64,000 bases of DNA from Zychaea mexicana (lineage: Eukaryota > Mucoromycota > Mucoromycetes > Mucorales > Lichtheimiaceae), in assembly GCF_025766255.1 (NCBI RefSeq), contig NW_026516706.1, positions 62,001 through 126,000 on the forward strand, read 5' to 3'. The notes under the pieces were generated by a model. The model saw nothing but the letters and a program-made list of their open reading frames with translations. It was not told where the DNA came from and did not search any database. This document shows, piece after piece, positions 1 through 10,200 of this stretch (the first letter of the stretch is position 1; the number at the start of each line of letters is the position of its first letter). The position numbers and the translations under genes were made by a program.

Positions 1-258
1 AGGTCAATGTATAGAGCCAGCATCGCGGTTTGCGTGATTGGATGTAGCGAAACTTGCCTCGAGATTGATTCGTTTGGCACTGAATCCAGATTCCGCGACA
101 TAGGCGTATTTGCCCGTGACAAGCAGGGCTAGTGCCTTGGTGCTCAATTTAAGAGCATCGCCTTCGGTATAATTGTACTTTGCTTCCTTTTCTTTTTGTT
201 TCTTTATTTCGGCATCGGTTTGGAAAAAGTTACCGGCTTCGCTTGCGACACTGACCAT
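1..258 (-). CDS. Possible WD40-repeat protein, 5' end only
   Basis: The first exon of a gene that runs off the left edge of the window on the minus strand. The ATG at 258-256 is preceded by TTTTCAAA and opens a hydrophilic N-terminus (MVSVASEAGNFFQTDAEIKK). This is followed by TKALALLVTGKYAYVAESGF and AKRINLE, a spacing that resembles the first blade of fungal WD40/transducin-like proteins. The frame runs into a probable intron after RINLE: the minus strand reads GAGGCAAGTTT, which could be a GC-AG donor (GCAAGT), because the downstream translation is unconvincing. An upstream in-frame ATG at 420 would add about 54 residues of low-quality sequence, so I prefer 258. The family assignment rests on one short motif; the gene itself is fairly likely. 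Confidence 0.4.
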
Positions 259-1478
259 TTTGAAAAAGGCAGTAATAAAAGGGCAGCAAAAAGGAAGAGA
301 GGGAGGGAGAAAGTTGGAGAAAGTATCACAAGAAACGTGCCTGAACCTAGTTTTGATTTCCGCAACGTAAAAACCTTGTTTGACAGCTCCTCCTGCTAAA
401 ATATCACGCCAACCCCACACACCAGCATGCGGTATGTACTACATAGTACTGTGGGATCGCACGGAGCTCCAGTTATTCTTCGACATCTCGGACAGTTGAG
501 CTATGCTAAAGTTCTCACACACCCATTAGGTACTGTTATACTTGGCTATTGATTGGATTACAATGCATATAAATATGATGATGCCAATTGCAATGCTTTT
601 ACGGTGTGTTACTGCTCTCCGATAGTGAAGTAGAAGACAATTTTGATACATATATAGTTGTTTTCAGCATACCCTCTCCCTTTTCAACAGCATGGATATT
701 CTTCAAATAAGTTGAACGTAACCGTTTTGTTGAGATAGACCACAATATTATTTACAAAAGCGACAAGCACACACCCGTTGTGGTTCCTTCATAGCGAGCA
801 TATGTAGTTCACGGTTGTAAATTTACTGTATATACAGCATTAAGTTTGTCTGTTGTTTATAGACATATTCATTGATTTATATAAACTCGACGTTAACCCA
901 AATCGCTCGGTGGGATGTCGTGCTGCCTTATGTTCAAGTTCACGATGATAATGTATATAACGCTACATCAGGTTGAACGTAATAGTATCGCAATGTAGTG
1001 AGAAAAAACTTTTCTGGTTATTGGATGATGAGCGGGCGCCTCTCGTGCTCTACACACACCACTAGTTCGAGCAGACACGTGCAGCACAATTTTACATTTT
1101 TTGAACTACGATATGATGAGACTTCATTTAATGCTTGCTGTTAATACCATTTCCCTTTTGTTCAATACTAAGAACAGTTCTCAATCACCTTTACTGTAAA
1201 GCCTATCCTATCATTAATCCCATTACGCCTTTTTCTGATTTTCCCAAAGGCACATTCCAATTCATCTTTGGGCTTATTTTCTAGTACCAAACACTATGCA
1301 TTATTATTTTCCAATACGTGTATACAGTTATAGCTACTTCTTGTTCACGATAGATGTACGTTTTTTCACAACGACCATGTAACACATTTTCCATAGTTGA
1401 AAAACACCCCACAACAACACATTGTCAATTGACGTAAACATGTTATAAAACACCTGCATCGTTGCAAGAGAAATGCTT
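259..1478. other. Intergenic, no gene seen
   Basis: AT-rich sequence with stop codons in all frames. It separates the promoter of the minus-strand gene at the left edge from the 3' end of the NOSIP-like gene. I see no tRNA, repeat or conserved coding segment. Confidence 0.5.
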
Positions 1479-2656
1479 TTATTGGAAGGCTACATCCCAT
1501 TTCTTCGCCTCGGCCATGGTGCTACCACTAGCAAAACCAGTTCCTTCTGGACTCATGTCCACAATATCCTTCGACTTAGTCTTGGCTTCACATACATAAC
1601 AGCGCTTGGTCTTTTTCACAAACATGTCCACGCATGAATTGCAAATAACATGTCCGCACGAACGCATCGCTAAAAGGAGATTAAACTCATCAGTTAGCTT
1701 TCCCTCTAGTGCTTATATGCTCTTTCAATACTGTCCTTATCTCTTCTTACCTGAGAACTTGGATGAGTTAGAAAGGCTCTTTAGACAAGCAGGACATTGA
1801 CATTTCTTCTTGGCATCGTCTTCATATTGAAACTTAATTTCAATCAAGCTCTTCAAACTATTAAGATTTAATAAGCAAATACAATCCATTGTCTGACAGA
1901 ATCACACATATACTTTATATTGTACCTCACTGGATGGGGTGTCTTGACAGCAGTGCACATAGTCTGCGTCTGAATCGGCTTGATCTCATCCTTGTATTGC
2001 TTTTCTGCCTCAGGAGTCATGGACGGCAACCAGAAACTCGACAGCTTCGACTTGGACTTGTCTGCCTTTTCCTCTGCTAACCGCTTGGCAGCTCGAGCCA
2101 ACTGATCATCATCGGTTGCATCTTGTATTTTCCGCTTGACACCGCTACTAGTCTTACCCCCTTCTTCTTCCTTTTCTTTTCCATTCTGCTTTTGAGAATG
2201 TTGCTGCACATGTTTTCGATTGCCCAACATGCTCGTCTGTGTCTTTTCAAACTGATCCAACATGGCTTGTCGTGCTTCTTCTTGCTCTTTTCCCTTCATT
2301 TCCTCCAGGGCCTGTAGCTTTTGCTCCAGCAATCGCTGTTCTCGCTTAACGTTTTGCTTTTGTGTCAATATCGATTCGTACATGCATTCACGACATGCCA
2401 AATGCCCTTGTGGACAGGCGACAGGATCGCGAGCGGTTTGCAAGCATAAGAAGCATGCATTGTATTCTCTGAATGAATCACGACCAAGACGGTGCTAGCA
2501 TATACGCAAGTTATTGTCTGAATCGATCTTAAATCTTGAATCCTGTAAACAAAGGAGAACTAAGATAAAAACCTTTTTTGTGCCATATTCTAATGATTTT
2601 GTTTCATGGTATGTAAAGACACTAGATGCTGTGTTGTTTTTCGAGTGGCGAGGCAT
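1479..2656 (-). CDS. NOSIP: NOSIP-type RING/U-box E3 ubiquitin ligase
   Basis: Four exons: 2656-2573, 2494-1926, 1857-1751 and 1669-1479, giving 316 aa (human NOSIP is about 301). The N-terminus MPRHSKNNTASSVFTYHE with YGTKK, then RDSFREYNACFLCLQTARDP, matches the NOSIP N-terminal split RING/U-box, whose first half has Cys pairs (CFLC) and the CPQGHLACREC block. A charged coiled coil (about residues 70-150) and SFWLPSMTPEA follow, the latter a hallmark of the family. The C-terminal RING has CQCPAC, then CGHVICNSC and CYVC. The protein ends in the family tail GTGFASGS. Three introns with good donors (GTTTTT, GTACAA, GTAAGA) keep the frame. The likely role is a nuclear E3 ligase associated with spliceosomal complexes, inferred from the family. 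The start agrees with the family N-terminus, and the gene is divergent from the MULE relic at 2.8 kb. Confidence 0.88.
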
Positions 2657-2835
2657 GATGCGATATTAATTAAAGTGGTGGTGGTGGTAGTGGTAAAAAA
2701 TAAAAATATATGACGCAGATAAAGCGGTTTCGTTATTCATCAAGAAAAAATTACGTCAGAGACGTTTTCAATCACACCCACAGCGACGCGTCGCAACTGT
2801 ACCTTTGTTGTTTTGTCAATTGCTCACCTACAACA

Positions 2836-4960
2836 ATGGCCTCTGCATCTGATAGCCTTGGATACCTTGTCCGTGTCTTTCCCACCTACCCGACCGAAGT
2901 AGTTACAGAGACTTTTGACAACCAGCAACAACTTGACGAGTGGGTTAAAGAAAACCCCAAGCAGCATGCCAACTTCATCACCAACAACAAGTACATCTCC
3001 GTACCCAAGGCTCCAGACGCACGCCGAAATAATGCCGGCCGTCCTCGGACAGTTGAACGTAGTGTCACTTTTTTTTGTGATCACTCAAGAGAAACATCGG
3101 CTCCAGCTGTCCCTGCTCTGCCTATAGACTCAACTGAACCTGCTCTCATAAAAAAACGTCGACTTGCACAACCTTCTATTAAAGTAAATTGTCGTGCTCG
3201 ATACCGTATTCAATACTTATTCTCAGGCAAAATCAAACTTGTATATCACTGGCAACATCAACATCATGACCCTACCGAGATAACCAATGCTACTCGCTCA
3301 CAACTCCCCGCTGAAACACGTAAATGGATCGAAGAACTTGTCAATAACAAGTTGGAGTGGGATCAAATTCAGGAACATCTGCGTTTGACTGATAAACAAC
3401 TTCAAGATGTAAGTATCATCTATATATGTAAAGCAAAACTATGATGATAACTTGTAGAGATGCTAACCTGTGGTATCAGCTCGAGGAAGGCGAAGGACCG
3501 TTCCTGGAAGCCTTACGTGTGAAGCAGCATCATGTCATGAATATCATCGCCAACCAACAGTCAAGATTAGCAAGAAAAGATTTAATCGATAAAGAAAGTG
3601 TAGTCAAGTGGCTTCTCTTTTTAAAAGATCAAGGTTATCAAACGTTGGAATATATCACGGATTCTACTTTTGTTGTTGCATGGATATCACCACGACAAGC
3701 TTTGGTAAGAAAAGGTATATACTTAAATATAATGCAATGTTCGTATATTAAGATGCGTATGTGCTTTATAGCTGCTCAAGAAATCAAATGAGATCTGTAT
3801 TGATGCCACACATAAGACTTGCAAATCTATCATCAATGGTCGGGCTGATGCGTATCTGTTTTCTATCGTTGCCAAGCATACAGTTACTGGACAAGGTTAC
3901 CTTCTTGCGTTTATGATCACAGATAAAGAAGATAGTGAAAATTTGCAAGTATGGTTTCGATGGCTCCGAGACAGAATCGAATACACACCAACAAGGATCA
4001 TGATCGATTGCAGTCCAGTTGAGATTAACAGCATCAAAGCAGCTTATGGTCATCAAGTTCAAGTTCTTCTGTGTCATTGGCACATCAAAAGAGCATGAGA
4101 AAAGAACATCACGTCCAAGGTTCCTTTTAGTTAGCCACATTATCATATACTCAATATAATCATCTTTTTTATTTACGGTTGGGATATAGATCAAAACTTC
4201 TCTGTTAACAGCCGATGCGAAGAAAAGAAGAGATGAAGCTCGTTCTGCCCTTGGTGCTTTGATGAATTGCAAAACTGTCGTTGAATTTGTGCAGGCTTGG
4301 GATGAACTTGGTAAGAAATGGCGTGATACATGTGAGCATTTCGAATTTTATGGCTATGTGTTGGACTATTGGTATCCTAAGCATCATCTTTGGAGCAAGG
4401 CTTGGAGAGAGGTACGTTTTAGGCTCGTTTTAGCTTTATTTTGCGCTTCAACATAATGCACGGTTGTATATTCTTTAGAATGCGTCCTTCCATACAAATA
4501 ATCTGATCGAAAGCTGGCATTCCAAACTTAAACGCAAATATCTTCCATACAGTCGCAATCATCGTGCTGATCGTGTAATCTATATGTTGACGCAGTTTTT
4601 GAAAATGATTACCGTGCTCAAGTCCTACGTATTTTGGCTGGTGTCGAAGAAACAACAGCGACTAGAGAAGCTTAACAAACGAAAAGAGAAGCCTGCAAAA
4701 AATTTACCAGATGAAGCTGACCGGATGATAACTATCCATGATGATCACGTATGTACCACTTCTGTATGTGTGCGTTTACTTTTACGATTGTTGATCGTAC
4801 TGTGGCAATAGGTTACCTATCAATCTTTTGCTAGTTCTGCATTGTATACTTTAAAGTTTGAAGAAGTTGATAGCAATGGCGTTATTGGTTCTTGTAGTTG
4901 TGAAGATTTTAAAAGCGTAACCAGCCATGCAAGCATTTATATCTTAGCGCATATAACACC
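2836..4960 (+). pseudogene. Decayed MULE transposase (FAR1 + DDE + SWIM)
   Basis: A Mutator-like transposase gene with introns. From ATG 2836 the protein has a FAR1/WRKY-GCM1-type zinc domain (FFCDHS, then VNCRARYRIQ and HWQHQHHDP). An intron at 3409-3479 has a textbook TGCTAAC branch point. A second intron, 3705-3771, joins PRQAL to LLKKSNEICIDATHKT, the first catalytic Asp block of the DDE core. The second Asp is in TRIMIDCSPVEI, followed by LLCHWHIKRA. The frame then hits TGA at 4096-4098, where the family has Trp. Downstream exons still read NNLIESWHSKLKRKY, but the frame shifts near 4585. The C-terminal SWIM finger (CSCEDF, about 4890) is broken by a further shift just before its CKH half. 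Reading therefore needs at least one nonsense and two indel corrections, so this is a recent but dead copy. No terminal inverted repeats were identified. Confidence 0.8.
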
Positions 4961-5692
4961 ACCATTCTAGTAATCATAAACCAAAGTTTCCCTCGCTATT
5001 CAACAACAGCATCATCGTCATTACCAGCATCATCTTTAGTCAACAACATTAACAGCATCTATGCAACTAGCACCATCCTCACAGCACCAGCAGCGGCAAC
5101 ATAGAAACGATCTGCTCGCTGAATTTGAACGCTCGACAAATCAACTTGATAATCTATTTGCAAGAAACAAATCAAACATATCTACAACACAACTAGAGAA
5201 TTGATTGTTCTACAGAAAAGGCTATACACAGTCGTAGAAAAAATCACAAATCCAAATGCACGTCCCTCTCGTCAACAATATAGATTAAAATAAATATTTA
5301 GCAGAGATACTTAATACATATATTTTGTTTTCTAATACTCTTGGTTGGACTTGGCATATATATTATGGATAAAGCTGTTGGACTTGCAATATGGGACATG
5401 GGATTTGTGAGATGATCAATGATAGCGCCGCTATCTAAATTATCAACGAAGGCAAAGCCATAAGTGTGCATGGATCATGTGTCATCATTAGCAATAGTAA
5501 TACACATCAACCAAGAAGCACTAAAAAGGGAAAGAAGCGTATTGAGAAACAAGAATTAGACAGGTAGTATATCAGAGTCTTCAAAAATAATAAACAGATA
5601 TATATCATCCGATATATTAAGTTTTTGTGTCTATGCTGATACAATAGCTTTAACCTCTTGATCCTTCGTCGTCAATTTAAACATTATCAACC
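4961..5692. other. 3' flank of MULE relic, no gene seen
   Basis: Contains His/Gln/Thr-rich low-complexity remnants of the transposase tail (CAACAACAGCATCATC-type sequence around 5000-5100) and then AT-rich sequence. No intact reading frame. Confidence 0.4.
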
Positions 5693-6313
5693 ATGCCGTT
5701 ATGGGAAGCCCAAGATATCGCGATTTTGATACAACAAAAGCAGCAATATCCGCATGCGCCTTGGGAATATATTGCGCGAATAATTGGCAACCGCCACACA
5801 CCTTCAACCTGCAAGGCACGATATCGTTAATACAAGGTGAGTATGATATATGAAAAACAGAAAGAGCTATTGCGTTATCGTGTATTATAAATTTATCATA
5901 ATATGTTGCATATTTCTAGCCACCGTTACCTTCTCATTAGACTCCAACTCAGCGATATTACCTTGTAAAGCTGCGCGCATCCAAACCCCCTTTAACATGG
6001 AACGAAATAACTTCGCGGGTGGATCATCCGCCAGAAGAATGTGAGGAGGTTTATCGTCACCAGATAAACCACAGAGAAATCGTTTATGCCAGAGGAGTTG
6101 TGGAAGGGGAAATTAAAAGAGCAAAGCAAATACAGCTTAAAATTGGGTGTAAGTAACCATCGTCCAATCTTACACTGACTATATTATAGAAGGTGATTAA
6201 TAAATTAAAAGCTGGATGAATTAATACCTTTTTAGAGTTGCACCCTATTCAACGGGGTCCCATCGTAGGTGATCGGCGCAACAAGCATTGGACCCAAGGG
6301 GCGCTGGTTTAAT
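5693..6313 (+). pseudogene. Myb/SANT-like DNA-binding gene remnant
   Basis: Three successive Myb-like segments lie on the plus strand. The first begins at ATG 5693 and reads MPLWEAQDIAIL, then APWEYIARIIGNR and STCKARYR, with the usual tryptophan/hydrophobic spacing. It meets TAA at 5828-5830, two codons before a GTGAGT donor. After an intron with acceptor ATTAG near 5940, the frame reads YYLVKL, then PPLTWNEITSRVDHPPEECE with VYRHQ, a second repeat. A third segment near 6255-6310 reads RRNKHWTQGA and then stops. A minor donor (GTTAAT at 5826) could splice out the first stop, so a functional gene is not excluded. However, the third repeat is truncated and the next 170 bp are non-coding. A transcription-factor-like role is inferred from the fold only. 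Confidence 0.5.
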
Positions 6314-6734
6314 CCTAGCACGACTATCTTTCTTTCACATGCTCAAAAGGTGATATACACATGGGTTAATCATTTGCATAAAAGATATATCATCTTGTTA
6401 ATAGTCACCTGTGAGTATTAGCATCAATTTTTTTCAAGAATTTTCTTTTATAAAAGGTGCCTTTTCAAAGTCATAGTGCACTTGTGGTAAACCACACTAC
6501 TTTGAGATTGATCCGGACAACTCATCCCACTCCGCCGTCTTTGTAACCATTAGAAAGCAGTAGAGAGAACACCACACACACGAATGACATAATTAGCGCC
6601 ATATCAATAATCTCTCAAACATGGATCACAATCGAGAATAACTCAGAACCAACCATTGTATACACATTGTCCTATTCTCGAGTTAGTCAGCACTTCCTTT
6701 GAATCTAGCTTATATGAGTTGAGCGAAGTGTACC

Positions 6735-6817
6735 TGTCAAAGAGCTTTTTTTTTTTTGGATGAGCCGGGTGGAGGCTGAAATTTTATTGGTTGGTCACAC
6801 GTTCAATGTCAAAGAGC
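6735..6817 (-). mobile_element. Tiny retroposed insertion with 11-bp target duplication
   Basis: Inside repeat copy 1, a 61-bp segment (6746-6806) begins with twelve T and is flanked by perfect direct repeats TGTCAAAGAGC at 6735-6745 and 6807-6817. The other two copies of the repeat have this 11-mer (or a one-base variant) only once and no insert, so they are empty sites. Read on the minus strand, the insert is 49 nt of unique sequence with AATAAA about 27 nt before a poly(A) tail. That is the 3' end of a polyadenylated transcript. This is the signature of target-primed reverse transcription with extreme 5' truncation. The source gene or LINE is not in this window; the LINE at 60.1 kb has a different 3' end. 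Confidence 0.8.
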
Positions 6818-7037
6818 AGATACCAATTCCAGCACAGGCAAAGGTGAAATTCGCCAAACAAGGAGCACACTGATCAAGACAAAGATGACTCTTTACAATC
6901 GGAAGGCAACGTTCATTGTCATGACCGCCAAACTCAACCTTACCATCCTTCTTCATCTTTGAAACATCCGAAACCCAGCATGTCCGCGATCCATTCATTA
7001 GTTCATCCAAACAGAAGTCTTGACAGCATATCCAAGA

Positions 7038-7049
7038 GTATATAAAGGG
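7038..7049 (+). promoter_or_regulatory. TATA box within repeat, upstream of Fanzor gene
   Basis: GTATATAAAGGG lies about 240 bp before the Fanzor ATG and inside the dispersed repeat. Equivalent TATA-like sequences occur in the other two copies. A pyrimidine-rich stretch follows, as in many fungal core promoters. Its use by the Fanzor gene is inferred. Confidence 0.4.
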
Positions 7050-7289
7050 TTGTTAATTCATTCAAAAAAAATCATCTCATATTTGACTCTCACAGTATTT
7101 CATATTGTCTTTTATTCAATCTCTTTTCTCTTATTATCTATTCACAACCCACGTTCACACAGCACTCCTTCTCTCAAACAAGGTCTTCTTTTCTCCTTCT
7201 TACAACTTTCTCTCCAATAACTCTCTTTCTATCTTATCACTATTGTTTTATATTCATAAAGCCTTGCACCTTTTTACTCAATACTAAAA

Positions 7290-10200
7290 ATGGTGTCTAT
7301 CAGTGTCGTGGACGACAGCGACACTGATATGACTATGTCACCAATCGACTCGTTTGATACCGACAATATGCTCGTCGATTATGACCCAACCACTGATGCT
7401 TTTTCGGAAGCGAGCGATGGTGCGGCTATGATGGATGTGGACGACGAAAATATTGGTTTTGACAACGTTGATGACTACTATGATGACCTGGACAACGACA
7501 CTAGCTCGGACATTACATCATTTGCCGAGAATGAGTACTCCTATGATGAAATAGCGTACATGGAGCTAGAAGGAGCAGCAGGTACTGTTAATATTGTCTT
7601 TCCACTTGTCTTCTGTATAAAATTTTTATGAGCATGTATATAGTAGACTTACTATGGTTGTATCTTTATATTATTTCCTACATAGAACCGGAGCCAGACT
7701 TCATTCGCGACACGTTTTACGGCCGCGCAAATACATGGCGATTAGCCAGTCGCAAATGCAAGTTGAGGGTAGCATTAAATGAAAATCGTGAGCTGTACAG
7801 GGTTCGTACACCATTTATAAAGCCGACACCAAGATTATCTATGATTATCTGGACAGAAAAGCTAAAACAATCTTATATTACCGCTTTAAAGGCTTACCTT
7901 CGTTCGTTAGCTGGGTGGTACCAAGTACTTCGCAGAGACGCCTTGAACTTGATTAATCTGCATGCTCTGCTTGCATACGAAAGCAACGGTGAGATACCCA
8001 TGCCAGAATTAGACAATTAAATGTATTGGGCTACGGCATTTCGGATGGTGATCACCAATCCAACGCAAGAGGCACCTATCCCGGCTCGCGTGAGAATAAT
8101 TTCTGTTGCTTGGGATGAATTGTGCATAATATGTACTGTATGTCGCGGAGCATGCAGAACTGACAAGCTTTTTACATTATTGACTTCAATAGACTCCAAA
8201 CCACTACGCCGTTACATTATCCACATAACCCACATAACCCACCCCCGCCAATCTCAAATTATCCACATAACCCACATAACCCACCCCGTCAATTTCACAT
8301 TATCCACTTAATCCACGTAACCCACCCCGCCAATTTCACATTATCCACATAATCCACATAACCCACCCCGCCAATTTCACATTATCCACATAATCCATAT
8401 AACCCACCCCGCCAATTTCACATTATCCACACAATCCACATAATACGCGATATCTTCATTAATCATTATCAGCCACAACGCCGGAATGCGGAAACAGGAG
8501 AAGGTATTAGATATACCGATATGACGCTTTGAAACCGGGTAAAAGTAAAATATTGATAGACGTTTTTGATGCTGACTTCCTTAACAGCGTTATATGATCT
8601 TCCTGTTCTTCGTCAAGACTTATCAATGTCCTTGTTGGCTCGATTAGCACAGCTTTTTGCAGTGAAAGCTGAAACCAGTAAGGGTAGTGTACACGCAATT
8701 CTTACATGCTCTATGCAGATTGTTGAACTATAGAAATAGATAGTAACAAAAAATATGATATATGTAGATGCCATGAATCACCTATGCACCAATTTTGCTG
8801 TCTTTCTCAAGCGTGTATGGGTCGCATATCTGAGTCATCTGCGCCATGAACATAACCTTACCTTTCGAATCAGAATCTCTAGCATGGGTAGACAAAAGAA
8901 TGATTTGATTTTTCTACTAAAATTGGTAATACTGGAGTGTTGAAAAATATCTCACCGCTACATATTTTATGGTGATCTGCTTATAGCAAAACAAATCTGT
9001 AATTTGATCACAACGCACAGAACTCATTTGATTCAGCGTTTAATTGAACGAATTCCAGCCGCAATCTTTACTGAGGTGCTTCAATATTTCAAGTAAGAAA
9101 TTACACATAATTTCTTTTTAATTTGTTACGATGATTATATAGATACAACACATAGATAAACACACAGTTATAACTAAGACGGTGTTACTATTTTCAACTT
9201 TTTTAGCCAACACACTGCACGATTCGAACAAGCATATGCCGGCGTGAATATCGCACGCATAGTACAGCGACCATCCATATCTGGCCCTGCAATGCTAGTG
9301 AATTCGCCATCCTTTTATATCTGGCTGTCACTTGAAGCCCAGCCTTTCCAATTCTGTCCCAAGTGGACTCCACTGCCACTTGCCAGTCACCGCATTGGAT
9401 TCATGCCGGTGGACCTTGAAACTATGTATTACATCGTACGCGAAGTGGACGAGCGAGATCCTGCACAAGTGCCTGATAATATTGTGGTAATGATATGCGT
9501 TTTTACTCTCTTTGTGTTTCCAGTTATTAAAAGATGTTATTTGTTAATTTACTGGCTTGTTTCCATCGATGCATAAATCTAGAGACCAAATAACGTTCCT
9601 GGTTGTGGACGTTGCTTGTCATATCGTGTTTTCAGACAGCAAGATCCTGAGCTGCTTGAAGGCTTCTGGGAGCCGCTATTTAATATCGGTCACGTAGAGC
9701 CGCGACGTTGCCGATACGCAGTCGAAGGTAGATTCCGTATACATTTTGAATAGTCACAAAGTGGCATCTTTTGATAGTTATATCTAAGCTCATCTATCTC
9801 ATATACATTTATATAATATGGTGTGCCCAGGTCAAGGTGTTGTGCCCCCAGAAGACCGCGAGCTCAAACTCTTTGATCAAACATTTGAAACGGATGGTGT
9901 CGCTATTGTGTTCCATTTTCGCAGGCCTGTGACAACACGACGTGGAGGTTGGTAGTACCCTCATAGCATGCAATATTAAAAGTATGTATTTGGTCATGAC
10001 GAGATCTCATAAATCTATTGTTAGAGTATATGCCTTCTAGCTCCAAACAAATTAAACGCTTTCCTCGTGAAATTGACGTCACACAGTGGAGAAGAGGAAT
10101 GTATCATCTTTCCAAGGAGCCAGATGGTCTTGATGCAGAGCGGCTTCATAATTTTCGAACAGTGTTCATAGACCCAGGTATATATCTAATCATTCTCAAA

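Larger units (their letters stand above)
6483..7160 (+). mobile_element. Dispersed MITE-like repeat, copy 1
   Basis: One of three copies of a roughly 610-630-bp non-coding repeat (the others are 18938-19551 on minus and 40750-41380 on plus). Shared blocks include CCACACTA near the left end, CCACTCCGCCGTCTTTGTAA, CATGGATCACAAT, a TATA-like TATATAAAGGG (7038-7049 here) and CCCACGTT near the right end. The left end TGTGGTAAAC and the reverse complement of the right end (TGTGATAAACG in the other copies) are only weakly similar, so the terminal inverted repeat is short and degenerate. This copy is interrupted by a separate poly(T) insertion at 6746-6806. Its right end lies 130 bp upstream of the Fanzor start codon, so its TATA box and pyrimidine-rich tract may serve that gene. 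Confidence 0.75.

Noticed and set aside
8216..8446. CRISPR array
   Set aside because: The 41-bp units are contiguous with no unique spacers, and the host is a eukaryote.
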